NCBI GenBank assembly: GCA_012295275.1
Contig: CM022674.1
Span: 11,800,864-11,864,863 of the forward strand
Direction: 5' to 3'
Length of the DNA stretch: 64,000 nucleotides
Source of the DNA: Chrysomallon squamiferum
Taxonomy: Eukaryota; Mollusca; Gastropoda; Neomphalida; Peltospiridae
Part shown: positions 37,668-49,954 of the stretch, one piece after another
Layout of the letters: every line of letters begins with the position of its first letter
Position numbering within the stretch: position 1 is the stretch's first letter
Notes under the pieces: generated by a model
What the model was told of the DNA's origin: nothing
Databases searched by the model: none
Seen by the model: the letters and a program-made list of their open reading frames with translations, nothing else
Position numbers and translations under genes: made by a program

Positions 37668-37930
37668 AATAAATAAATAATCAAAGAATAATAATAATAA
37701 TTTTAGGTAAAACAACAACTTGTATTATCAATATGTTTTAACTAAATCAGTAAATCATACTAAATGTACGAACAAGATCAGCCAGATTAAGATTTATAAC
37801 ATCGTGTCCATATGTTATCGAAAATACGTATACCTAAGGTCAGAATGCCAATCACTACAGCAATTAAAATTCCAATAGATGTAGGATCATATTTAGCGAG
37901 ACTATCAACAAATTTTGAAATGTAATTCAT
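33140..37930 (-). CDS. SRPRB: Signal recognition particle receptor subunit beta
   Basis: Seven exons in transcript order: 37834-37930, 36989-37083, 36317-36394, 35541-35620, 34707-34766, 33808-33939, 33140-33353. GT-AG junctions and phases agree; the sum is 756 nt, 251 residues (human SRPRB is 271). The protein is the membrane-anchored small GTPase that recruits SRP receptor alpha to the ER for co-translational targeting. An N-terminal membrane segment lies at about 19-39. GTPase motifs are visible: G1 GICGAGKT (52-59), G3 DLPGHE (97-102), G4 CNKQD (159-163). Other conserved parts are RAIIFVIDSETFQKEIKDVA and, at the C terminus, LRVEFAECSLQG. I chose the ATG at 37930 because it fits the family length. 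An in-frame ATG at 37993 would add 21 residues with no family counterpart. Confidence 0.95.
34105..34255 (-). other. Partial duplicate of SRPRB exon 6 acceptor and start, open frame
   Basis: On the minus strand, an acceptor-like TTTATTCAAG is followed by CTTTCTCTGCACTGTTTTGA. This repeats the first roughly 28 bp of exon 6 (33939 downward) with few changes. The frame in phase with exon 5 stays open about 46 codons (LCTVLSDEKPVYDLPTCGKE and on) to a TGA. It could be a duplication scar or an alternative terminal exon that would remove the C-terminal half of the GTPase. Confidence 0.4.
37603..37680. repeat. (AAT)n then (AAAT)n microsatellite in SRPRB intron 1
   Basis: About 19 AAT units followed by AAAT units, a pattern also seen near 941-1016. 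Confidence 0.9.
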
Positions 37931-38980
37931 TTTTAAAAATAAAATATTTAATAATTTAAATGCCCAAACACTTTCCAAAACCAATCTCGTCACGATTTAC
38001 AACCAAGAGTAACCTCCCTTCCCCATCATTTCCACAAACGAAAATCAAAGTTAAGCACTTCATTTCCGGAAAACAAAAGTAATTTGATTATCAGGAAGGG
38101 ACAAAAATGTATAATCTGTCATACGAAAAGGAAAATTAAAAGAATATTCTTAACTTATTTATTTACTGTTCTTTTAAGTCGTATATTTCTTTCTTCAAAT
38201 TTGTCCTAAGCTCTGCACGTCATATACAAATAATTTATATTAGAATAATTCTCTATCATTTAACAGGGTATGGAAATTACAATATTTAACATTTCACATC
38301 GTTCGTTCTTGTGCGGAAAGTTGTCAGTCAGCAATAAACATTCAGGGACCTGTGAACTTAAGTCTGAAAATATACTGACAGTGTTAAATAATTACTTTCG
38401 ACAAACTCGGAATAACCTTGTGGATCGAACAATTAATATTTAATTACTATTTGAGTTTTCAACATAACCTTAATTAGTTTTTCTTTAACTTTCAGTTTAT
38501 AAAATATAAGGATATTAAGTTTTTATATGACTTGTTCTTTTTTGTTGTTTTTGTATTGTTTTTTTTTTTGTTGGGGGGGGGATATATGAATTCCTGTTAA
38601 TTGTTTAGTGGATTGGACTTTAAGTTAACTTCGTACCGGGTGACAACACTGTTTATTATTTTGTGATGGAACAAAGTTTAATTACACTACTGAAAGCCCC
38701 GTTACATATTACTAATACGTCAGACAAAAAATGCTGTATAGAATAAAAAATAGATCGTACTATAAAGCATTTGACTATTGTTTTCCAAGTGGATTAAAAT
38801 ACTCATATTGCATATGTCGTACATGGATGTTAATATACACCGGCCCGTAGATTAAGAAAGGAATTTTGCGATGTCATTAAAATAAATCTATCACTAATTA
38901 AAAACGACTGTTAGTGCTTTCCATTCGTCACTCTGTAATACTGACATCGAGCTGGATAGTACTCCACATAATTTATTAAA
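37931..38980. promoter_or_regulatory. Head-to-head intergenic region of SRPRB and copy B
   Basis: SRPRB starts leftward at 37930 and copy B rightward at 38981. The SRPRB-proximal part (to about 38120) is the segment copied at 7620-7990 and 18050-18372, with TTTTCCGGAAATGAAG (ETS-like). The copy B part has an ATTGTT SOX-like site and CCAAGTGG (38785-38792). Its TATA block is degenerate (acatggatgttaatatacac), as is its CRE (gatgtcatt). There is a G run at 38572-38580. Confidence 0.5.
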
Positions 38981-39027
38981 ATGGAACTGTTTTTTTCTAT
39001 AATTGTGCTTGGAATCGGTGAGTTTAA

Positions 39028-39061
<34 letters not shown>

Positions 39062-39598
39062 TATATATATATATATATTTTAATTATATTTTTTTCCATA
39101 ATAAGCTATGTTATTATTAGTATAGTGATGATGGCGATGACAAAGATAATGATGATAATAATGATGATGATAATTATTATTATTGTTATGGTTGTTGTTA
39201 TTGTTGTCATTATTGTTAGTGTTATTATTATTATTATTGTTATTATTATTATTATTATTATTGTTATTATTGTTGTTGTTATTTGTAATACTGGTTTTCA
39301 TTTATTTGTTCATTTATTTAGAGAGATTTATTTTTTAATTAAGTGACTATAGGCAACATGAGTATTTATTTATTATATTTATCAATAATAGCCAGCCTGT
39401 TTTAAATCGGCTTAGTCTGACACGAGAAACACACACACACACACACACATATACATACATACATACATACATATATACATACACACACATACATACATAC
39501 ATACATTATATACATAAACACACATATACATACATACATACATTATATACATAAATATACATCAACATGTGTGTGATTAAAAATGAACAGATCATTAT

Positions 39599-39656
<58 letters not shown>

Positions 39657-42600
39657 TGTGTATGCATGTTTGTTGAGGTTGAACAAAGAATCGAAAAATT
39701 TAGTGAAATTAAGAATATACAATGTTATGGGTTCAAATAGGGTTATATATATATATATATATATATATATGACTGTTTTCTGATTGCTCTTCCATTAAAC
39801 CTACACATCCTCATATAAGCAACAAACTGTAAACTGTTTTTGAAAAGTGTCTGCTAATTTTACACGATCTTATTGCGAGAGATGTACGTCATCAGTACTT
39901 TGACTTTCTATTTAATATGCAAGTTTCTTCATAAAGTTTTTAAAACATTTAAGCTGTTATTTCCCATTCCAATCTGTATGTTAAAATAAATCAGTCTGAT
40001 TATATTACATCCACAAAGTAAAACAGAGAAAAAAAATGATAACAGCAAAATTATAATAGTATTATAGTAGTACATTAATGGGTGTAGGTGCGCTAATGTC
40101 CACTTTTAAAGTGGGTTTATTTAATGACTAAAAAATAACAGACAACAACAACAACATCAATAACGATGATGTTTTTCAATTAATTTTAGGTGTATGGCTG
40201 CCGTTAACTTCACCACACAAAAATACTGTCACAACGCCTGCAACCACACCGACAACTGAGTCCAATTTCGGAAGATACGGAGTTTTGGCATTTTCTTTGG
40301 CGCTCATTTTAGCATTCATCCTGCTGGTCGTTTTAATATTCGTCCTATTTCAACCGTGTTATTATTGCAAGAAAAGAAAGTTCGTGTTTAAAAAGAACAT
40401 GAAGTTGCTAAATTTCAAAAAACCTGAATCCAACGTAGACAGACATGACGATGCTTGTACGGTGGATCTCAGTTCAGCAGAGGAAAATACATCTTCACAA
40501 AAGAGTCAGGCAGGAGTGGAAACTGTTCAGACTGAGCCAACCAAAATTACACAAGAAAAGTAATTTTTTTTAATAAACTTTTGTTTATCAGATATATATA
40601 TATATATATCTTTTTCTTTTTAAATAATTGTTCTCAGTAGTCATTGCTGTTGGTATAATTGTTGTTGACGACCAACCTTTATTATGTACTAAAAACATAA
40701 AATAAAATAACAAAATAACAAGCTCATACAAAGACGGCTTGACGTTCTAATTTTGATCGTGACGTCATTTAGTACTGAGAAAGATAGAAACAAACTGAAC
40801 AAAGAAAGTAAATCATTTATATACGTCCCGGTGTTTGCATTTGTCATTAAAATATGTGTACGAAATGACGTCAAGGTAAATGGGGGAAATGTCTTCACCG
40901 GTACATCCTCGTCACCGGTACATCCTCGAACATCTGCTTGTTCTATTATTATACTGGTAATTAGTATTAATTAGAAACCATATTATAAGAAAAGTATTTT
41001 AGTGGTAATAGTAACAATAATTATTATTGTTGAAGTAGAAGTGGTAGTAGTTGCAGCGGTAGTAAAAATATCAGTTGTGATAGTCGTGATTGCAGTAGTA
41101 GTAGTAATAGCAGTAGTAATATGAATCTGAAAAAGTAGTGGTAGTAATAGTAGTAACGGTAGTTTTAATGTTATTGTTGAAAAATTAGTAGTGGCAGCAG
41201 TAGTAGTAGTAGTAGTAGTAGTAATAATATTTTTGTTGAAAAGTTGTAGTGGTGGTGGTAGTACTGTTATTATTAAAAAAGTAGTAATAGTAGTAAACGT
41301 AGTAGTACTTGTAGTATTATTATTAGTAGTAGTAGTAGCAGTAATAGCGGTAGTAATAATATTATTGTTGAAAACATAGCAGCAGTTGTAGTAGTTGCAG
41401 TAGCAGTAGCAGTAGAAACAGTTAAAAGCATACTAGTAGGTGTAAAAAATATATTACATTATAGCTATGTGTTGATTATTAAACAAATAAATAAATTTCA
41501 TTTATTCTATTTTATTTTATTTATTTATTAACTTATTAATAAATATTTCTTTTCTTTCACAAACACATTTCCGGAACATGCACTCACGCACTTATTAAAT
41601 ATACTGAAATATAGCAACACATTAACGACCGTAATGTGATATCTTTGATTCACGTTTGGGTTCTTTTTTTCACTATTGTCAACACAGGAAGGATTCTGAC
41701 GACAAAGCCGATGTGGTCTCAAACCATACGGATGAACTGACTCAGAAAACAAAGGAATCGGGCGCTGGTAACCAGGAATTCGTTGCTGTAGATCTGAATT
41801 CACCAGATGAATGTAGTTCTTCGGAGTCTCGAGAAAAGACAGGAGATGAAACAGATCAGCCTGGAAACTCAAATCCGTCAGAAGAACCAAAGACAGAAAC
41901 AAAAGAAAAGTTAGTGTAATGGTTTTCTTCTATTATTTATAATTGGATACCCTACGTTCTTGTGATTTTGTATGTATTATTTTATTCTTAAATATTTTGG
42001 TCTGTTACCTGCCACACACACACACACACACTACATAAATACAGGCTTTAATATATTGTCAATGTTATTGAAATCTTGCAACTAAAATCGTCCTGTTATC
42101 TTCCCACAGAAAACGACAATTCGCCACATTCCTCAAGTCCATTAAAAAATATGTCATAGGAATAACTGAAAAAAGCAGTGTTGAAGAAAACGAAGAAGCC
42201 AAAGATGGATTGGAGGCAGGTAAATCAGAAAATGGCGCTGGTCTGGCTTCTGCAAATGACGTCACATCCACTGTCCCTCCGGTCACTGACGAGATAAAGA
42301 AGAATGAATTAGTAACAGAAGAGAAAAAGAATGCAGGCGAAACATTAACAGATAACATAACGAAAGCAGACAAGTCGGAAAATAAAGTCGTCGAAGATCG
42401 GAAAATCAATTCGTCAGATAATGTAAAAAGCTCGGAAGGAAAAGCAGACGACATTAAGCATACAGATACTTCAGAAGAGAATAAAAATGACACAAATAAA
42501 AGCAACTCGAGTGCGACAAGTTCAATGGCGGAGAATCAACCTACGGAATCGGCGAAAGCGTCATCGTCAGCGACATCTGCAAACGCAGATGAAACTAAAT

Positions 42601-42695
42601 CTGATTTTCAACAAAAACCAGACGAAATGAAAAAGGTTGAGAATAAAATACCTGTAAATACAGAAAATAGCTTTGCTTCAGACGTCACGTCTTAG
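38981..42695 (+). CDS. Copy B of Ser/Thr-rich single-pass membrane protein family (4 exons)
   Basis: Exons: 38981-39017, 40190-40559, 41688-41909, 42110-42695. The sum is 1215 nt, 404 residues, phases consistent. The signal peptide begins MELFFSIIVLGI. The ectodomain is only about 20-25 residues (TSPHKNTVTTPATTPTTESN), far shorter than in A and C. The membrane helix is at about 44-66, followed by CYYCKKRKF and the acidic tail with DDACTVDLSSAEENTSS. The exon matching A 13975-14172 is absent; since that exon is 198 nt with equal phases at both ends, its loss keeps the frame. The second VDL motif reads FVAVDLNSPDE. The C terminus is longer than in C, ending FASDVTS. It is head-to-head with SRPRB and likely the ancestral locus. 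Function is unknown. Confidence 0.75.
39027..39290. repeat. AAT, AT and ATT/GTT simple repeats, copy B intron 1
   Basis: A mosaic of trinucleotide tracts following the first exon, comparable to copies C and D. Further tracts at 39430-39550 (CATA/CACA) and 39600-39655 (AAT). Confidence 0.85.
39836..40025 (+). other. Conserved block of intron 1, copy B
   Basis: Matches 15510-15725 (minus) and 48500-48700. It includes GATGTACGTCATCAGTACTT, which is shared with copy C. Confidence 0.45.
41035..41420. repeat. GTA/GTAGTA-type microsatellite, copy B intron 2
   Basis: Degenerate AGT trinucleotides occupy the space where exon 3 and its flanking introns lie in copies A and C. No trace of exon 3 coding sequence was found between 40560 and 41687. 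Confidence 0.85.
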
Positions 42696-43091
42696 AAACT
42701 CTAACCTGTAAGATTCATAATGAACTGATGTAATAATAATAATAATAATAATATCTCGTTATTTAGTTAAGATATAAGAACATTATCACGTTCAGAGCCG
42801 CTTTACAGCGAACCTTTGTGAAATACTGAAACCTCCGTTAGCAATCATCCCATTCATCAGATAGCAACGTTAAAAGTACTATTTTTATACTCTGACATTA
42901 TTCCCTGATTAAATATAAACTAAACTTAGCTTAGACTTCATTTCATACGAAATTAGAATGAAAATATTTTCACTACAACTAGTTGTATGTGTGTTTGCAA
43001 ATTAAGTCCCTTTACTCATATCGTAATTACGATGCAAACCTATTTTTTATTTTCACATATTCTGTAGCTCTATAGTGCATAGTCAAAACTA

Positions 43092-43131
<40 letters not shown>

Positions 43132-43291
43132 GTTATTATTATTATCATTTTCTGTAACTATCTGACGAATGGGTGTTGACTGTTACAAAATGTTATATGT
43201 GTATGTTATGTATTATATAGGATGTTCACAAATGCATTGTAAACGATTATATCTTAATAAAATTATAAGCTTGATTCATATCTGTAATACA

Positions 43292-43331
<40 letters not shown>

Positions 43332-43883
43332 GTTGTTTTTTTCTTAATTTTACTTTTTTCTTCTTATTATTATTAATTTTACTTTAATTAAAGTATAATT
43401 TTATTTCCTGTATTAAGTTTTAGCTAAACTTTTATATAACTGTCATGCATGTTATTAAAACATGGAAAAAACAAAACAAAACATGCTGGATGTTATTATT
43501 TTATATCTTAAATATGTTATACTAGCTTTTGTTGTATTATTAAAATTATTATAACCATAAGTGAAATATCTTACTTCTTGTTGGATATTCTGAAAGGCCT
43601 TTTCTGTTATTTTTTGTATTTTTTTATCAGAAAAAATTAATTAACAAAAATAAATGAAACAAATACCAGAAAGTCTGTACATGCCTAACTTATTATCTAT
43701 GATTTAGCAATAATTGGCAATGATTAAAGTTTGATATAATTATCTGTATATAACTGCCTATTTTATTAAAAACACTGACTACAAGGTGTGCTGGATGTTA
43801 TTGTTTTTTATATGTTAACTATTATATTTGTTTTTCTTATGCACTTAAAATTAGTATAATAATAAACGAAATATATGTTACTT

Positions 43884-43948
<65 letters not shown>

Positions 43949-44690
43949 TTTTATGTTTTTATGCTTCTCATTTATATTTTTGGTGAGAGACAAGTAAAAC
44001 AATCACTTGAAATGATGCAGAATGTAATAAGATTATTTGTTCATATACAAGCATACAGTTTAATATCAGTTTATTAGAAATAAATACCTTTTTGAAAATT
44101 CTTATATCAAGCTATCATTTACAGAGACATGTGACAAAATAGGTAAAACAAAATTGCATTACTATTTCTATAAAAAAACAAAACAAAAAAACATGTTAAA
44201 AAGTTATTTCAAATCTATGATCAGCAAACCACTCGCATACCCTGTAACAAAACCAGTGAAAGTGTATCTCCTGACAGAACTGCAGTTTGTGAATCTAGAG
44301 AAGATGGATACATGTACACTATGTAAATTAACTCTGATTTCAGTTAATGAAGACTGGATTTAAAATTACAAATGTACTCATTTCTAACTAATGTAAAAAT
44401 ATTATTTATTATTTTTATTTTATTTGCTTGTACACTAAAAAGATAGATGTGAATTTCTTTAGCAAAAATAAACTGATTTAATTTTAGTTATGTTTTCACT
44501 TTTCTATTCTAATATAAATAAATCTACAACAACTTTTTTTTACATTAAATTTTCTTCACATTGTTCTTAGAAAAATGCCATCTCTTGTTTCTGTAAATAG
44601 TTTTAATTGCTTCCAGTGTTTTATTCTTCCTTTCTTAGTTATTTATTTTTATTTTTTTCTATAGACAATTTGTGTACTACAATAACTGAA

Positions 44691-44727
<37 letters not shown>

Positions 44728-44795
44728 GTAACAATAATACAAATGATGATGATGATGATCTATTACTACAGACAGCTAGATAAGAAAATTACAGT
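42696..44795. other. 3' flank of copy B
   Basis: Holds the 3' UTR, ATT tracts at 43091-43146 and 43296-43330, and segments matching the copy A 3' flank in reverse (about 10400-12480). No additional gene recognised. Confidence 0.4.
43887..43944. repeat. (GA)n microsatellite
   Basis: About 29 GA units in the copy B 3' flank, equivalent to the (CT)n tract at 11101-11168 beyond copy A. Confidence 0.95.
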
Positions 44796-45377
44796 ACCTG
44801 AAAGAATATAAATAATGATTGTGATAATTTTCTTACTAAAACAACAAAGTTACATTCATAAACCAGCATGCTTATACATTAATGAGAAAAGTATATTTAA
44901 AGTACAGCAGTATAAATTATAAAAATGCCAATTATGTTCAACTTGTGTACATACATTTTTCTATTACAATGTAAACACACCAACAAAAATAAGATGCCAG
45001 TACCAACAATGTTTTTTCTTCTGTAGAAAAATAAATAATATATAAACAAGTAAGGCAGTCAGAGAAAGATTTATAATGTGCAACAGAAATCTGTCTTAAG
45101 AATAAAATCTGTCTGATGAAATTAACAATAGTAATCTGACAAAATAAGGAACAGTAGTATGGTAAACATATTCTGATAGCGTCTACAGGCAACAAAGGGC
45201 AACAAATTATAAGAAATGAAGGAAATTTCAACATTTGTGTAACACCTGCATAACAGAAATATTAACTTTCATTTATAAATTGTGACAGACAATAATAAAT
45301 ATATGTATCAGTTCATAATTATATCAAATGTAAATATGTAAACTGTAATCTGTTTTCTGAGTATTTATCATTATCAT

Positions 45378-45408
<31 letters not shown>

Positions 45409-45778
45409 CTAACGTGCTGGAGCATGCTTTGAGACAACTTTAAAGTATAAAATAAATATGAAAATAATTATCTTTAATTGTCATATAAATTGTATAAATC
45501 AAATATTTTCAGTTGCAAAAATGTCCTTACATAAGCAGTTATTTGCACAATGATATCACAAAAGTGAACATATGGATATTGATAAAACAGACAAGATTAA
45601 GCCAAGGATAAAAAATGACAAATATTTAGATTGATTTACATAAATTAACAAAGGATTAAATTACTGATTCACTGAAATTACTATGTAAATAATAGCGATG
45701 GAGACTATCATTTACAATTAAGTAACAAACTGACCTAAGTTGTTTAACACTGCAACAGAGATATGTATAAAATTTAAT
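44796..45778. repeat. Nearly identical 1-kb block, first copy
   Basis: Aligns by eye with 53422-54413 with only scattered single changes and a length difference in an ATTT tract. It lies about 2.1 kb after the stop of copy B; its partner lies about 1.7 kb after copy C. It is missing from the otherwise matching 3' flank of copy A. A 98-codon minus-strand open frame inside it has no family signature. Confidence 0.85.
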
Positions 45779-46914
45779 TAATGTAGAAAATGCAAACCAA
45801 CAAATAGATGCTTTTCGAAATACATAGAACATGTCAGGTTTTGTTTTGTTTATTTTGTTTCTATTTCATCAATTACTTTTAAAAAAAGTATAAATAAGAA
45901 AAACAAAGTTGGTGCAAAAATTTCAAAGAAAGGACGCCAAAAGACATTAAATTTATACTGAAACTCATGCAAAAGATACGTATTACTACTGACTAGAACT
46001 TTAACAATGATGAACATAATCAGTGATTATTTGTTAAAATCATTTTAGGACTGGCATCATGATTATATATATGTTTTAGATAACATATTAATAAAATAAC
46101 TGTTGTCATGTTTTGTGCAAGATCAGCAACAAAATCTCAACAATAAGGAAGATAATAGCTGTATCAAATATCATCTTTAAAACAGAACTAAAACAAATTT
46201 AAAAAAAAAAAATCTGTTAGAGAACAGGATTGGTGTAGACTTAAATTTCATGATCTTTTATTGTTATATGATGGAAGGACATCTGAGGGAGTAACTGGAT
46301 GTCAAGAGGTGAATTGTTTTAAAAAAACTAAATAACTCTAAATAAAAATAATATAAACAGATATACCAAGTAATTATGAACTGCCACAGCAAAATGCAGC
46401 TTTCCACATATTTGTGAAAAAAAAAAATGACTTGGTCAAGAAATTAATATTTAACAAAGCTTCTATTTCTGTAATATTTAAAATATATTTAACTAATATT
46501 CCTGTAAGATAATTTAAGGATGGGCTCTCTTATACTGTTGTAAATTTTTTTTTCTTCTGGACAACAGGTATAAACTTGTAAATAATTAAGGTATAATTTT
46601 AGTGTTATGACGGGTTCAAACTTAAACTCTAAACTGTATATGTAAATATTAAGAGACTAAAATAATTAAAGGAGACGAAACAAATAGAATTGAAATATGT
46701 TAATAATTACTAAAATTAGCAAATACAGATGTGGATATATTTGTAGAACATTTTTGCTAAAAAACATCTTTAGTATTACTTAGGATGTTAAGACATTTGT
46801 TATAATTCTACTTTACTATATTTAAATTATTTCTGATTTGCAGTTGAAGCAAGCATATATATATATATATATCACTAATGCGACATGCCAAAATACTCTT
46901 CAGAATAACAAAAT
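45779..46914. other. Flank between the 1-kb block and the copy C promoter
   Basis: AT-rich. The stretch around 46060-46440 matches 10030-10400 in reverse, including a segment with cacctcttgacatccagtta on the minus strand, so it belongs to the duplicated unit. No coding signal seen. Confidence 0.4.
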
Positions 46915-47119
46915 AGACTGTATACAAAACAATGGACTATTGTTTCTCAAGTGGATTAAATACTCATATTACACATGCCTCATATAGATGTTAATATACA
47001 CCGTACTGCCCATTCAGGAAGGGAGTTAATGACGTCATTAAAACGAGTTTGAGTGCTTTCTCTTTATCACTTTATAATATTGACATCAAACTGGATATTG
47101 TGCCACATAATATATTAAA
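46915..47119 (+). promoter_or_regulatory. Promoter of copy C
   Basis: SOX-like ACTATTGTTT, NK2-like TCAAGTGG (46947-46954), a TATA-like CATATAGATG near 46981, and a perfect CRE TGACGTCA (47030-47037), then about 80 bp to the ATG. The sequence is well conserved with the other three promoters. Confidence 0.5.
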
Positions 47120-47310
47120 ATGGCAAATATGTCTTCTATAATATTGCTTGGAATTGGTGAGTTTCATAAAATATTATTTTAATTTTTTTATTATATTTTT
47201 TCCATGACAAGTTATGGTATTATTAGTTTCATGATGGTAGTGATAACAATTATTATGACGATGACGATGATGATAATTATAATCATGAGGATTTTATTAT
47301 TATTATTATG

Positions 47311-47342
<32 letters not shown>

Positions 47343-49464
47343 TACTACTACTACTGTTCATAAACATATATACACATATATATCGGCTGGATTAATCAGT
47401 CATGTGATATGAGCTGTATTAATCAGTCATGTGATATCGACTGTATTAATCAGTCATGTGATATCGACTGGATTAATCAGTCGTGTGATATCGACTGGAT
47501 TAATCAGTCATGTGATATCGACTGTATTAATCAATCATGTGATATCGGCTGGATTAATCAGTCGTGTGATATCGACTGTATTAATCAATCGTGTGATATC
47601 GGCTGTATTAATCAGTCATGTGATACCGGGTGGATTAATCAAATGTGTGATATCGGCTGGATTAATCAGTCGTGTGATATCGACTGGATTAATCAGTCGT
47701 GTGATATCGACTGGATTAATCAAATGTGTGATATCGGCTGGATTAATCAGTTGTGTGATATCGGCTGGATTAATCAAATGTGTGATATCGGCTGGATTAA
47801 TCAGTCGTGTGATATCGACTGGATTAATCAGTCGTGTGATATCGGCTGGATTAATCAGTTGTGTGATATCGGCTGGATCAATCAGTCGTGTGATATCGGC
47901 TGGATCAATCAGTCGTGTGATATCGGCTGGATCAATCAGTCGTGTGATATCGGCTGTATTAATCAATCATGTGATATCGGCTGTATTAATCATTCATGTG
48001 CTATCGACTGGATTAATCAGTCATGTGATATCGGCTGGATCGGGAGCGCTGATCTATCACTTATATTTATCAAATCATCACTTCAAACATTTAAATTATT
48101 TTCTTCTGTTCCTGGTGTAGACTAAGTGAAAATAAAATAAAGTATGTATATATATATATATATATATATAGATACACATATATACATATACATACATACA
48201 TACATACATATTCACACATCCACTTACATATACATACTGCTTTAGTATTCTAAATAAATTAATTTTTCGTTAATGTTTTTCATATATTGTTATTTTTCTG
48301 GTGACAGTGAATGCGGACGAAGCTGACTGTTTTCTGATTGCTCTTCCATTAAACTCCACATCATTGTATCAGTAACAAAACACAGTTTTTAACTTTAGAT
48401 ATAACGTGAGCGAGTGTGTGTTTGTATATATGCGTGTGTATGCGGTTGCACGAATGTGTGCACATACATTCATATATATCGCAAAAAAGTAAAAAAAAAT
48501 CATTTGAAAACTGTTTTTGAAAAGTGCTAGTTTTGCACGATCTTATTGCGAGAGATGTACGTCATCAGTACTTTGACTTTGTATTTAATATGCAGGTTTC
48601 TTCTTAGTTTTTAAAACGTTTAAACAGTTATTTCCCATTCCAACCTGCATGTTAAAATAAATCAGAATGATTATTCTATACCCATAATGTGAAACAGAGT
48701 GAAAACAAAAATGATAATAGTATTTTTTATTTATATTAAAACCTTTTTATTATTATTATTTTTTTGATTCATAACATTAAAATAAATAAAAGACAACAGA
48801 ACAACAGTAACAACAACAACGATTAAAATGATGTTTTTCTATTAGTTTTAGTTGTGGGTGTAAGCCATGCGTCGATGTCGTCTCAAGATGTAACATCTTC
48901 ACAGACTACTTCCACGACACCTAACACAACATTGGAAACTTCACCAAAAAAGTCATCTCTGACGATTAGTTTCTCGACAGCTAAAATCAAATCGGAAACG
49001 TCATCATCTTCATCATCTTCACAGCCTACTTCGACGACACCTAACATAACATCGGAAACTTCACACACTATTTCCACGGCTACAACCACATCGGCAACTT
49101 CATCATCTAAGTCAATTTTACAGATTAGTACCACAAGATGTGAAACCACTTCGACAACCGAATCCATTTTCGGAAGACACGGAGCTTTTGCTGTTTCTTT
49201 GTCCCTCATTATAGCAATCATCCTACTGTTTGTTTTAATAATCGTCCTATTTCACGACGGCTATTGCAAAAAAAAAAAAAAGTTCTTAAGTCACAAACAA
49301 TTAGAATCCAGCCGAGACAGACATGACGATGCTTGTACGGTGGATCTCAGCTCAGCAGAGGAAAATACATCTTCACAAAAGAGTCAGGCAGTGGAAACTA
49401 TTCAGACTGAGTCAACCAAAGTTTCACAAGAAAAGTAAATTTCTTTATTCAACTTCTGTTTATC

Positions 49465-49512
<48 letters not shown>

Positions 49513-49895
49513 GTAATTAGTATTAATTAGAAACCGAATTTAATTTTTTTTTTGGGTTTTTTTAGTAATAATAGTTATAGTAATTATTATCTTTGAAGTA
49601 GAAGTAGTAGTTGTTGCAGCGGTAATAAAATTATCAGTTGTAATAGTCGTTACTGAAATAGAAGTAGTAGTAGTAGTAGTAGTAGCAGTAGCGATAGCCA
49701 TAATTTTATTGTTGAAAACGTATTAATATTAGTAGTACTAGTAATACCGGTTGTTATAATATTATTGTTCAAAAGTAGTAGTAGTAGAAGTAGTAGTAGT
49801 AGTAGTAGCAGTAGAACTAGTAGTAGTAGCAGTAGTAGTAGTAATAGTAGATGTAAAAGGCGTATTACTATGTGCCAAAATTCTACTTATGTCTT

Positions 49896-49954
<59 letters not shown>

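Noticed and set aside
37931-37993. Longer SRPRB N terminus from an ATG at 37993
   Set aside because: The extra 21 residues add a second hydrophobic patch not seen in the family, and the 37930 start gives the expected length.
42065-42200. Coding use of the intron end before exon 5 in copies B and C
   Set aside because: In B and C the upstream exon has a normal donor and the intron is intact, so only copy A shows this fusion.
44938-45234. 98-codon minus-strand frame also present at 53564-53860
   Set aside because: Conserved only because the whole 1-kb block is duplicated almost unchanged; no motif, signal peptide or recognisable family, and the same level of identity outside the frame.
47409-48125. 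Open frames of more than 200 codons through the 27-bp array
   Set aside because: A stop-free unit whose length is a multiple of three keeps several frames open on both strands, so it was not called a gene; kept only as a finding to test.
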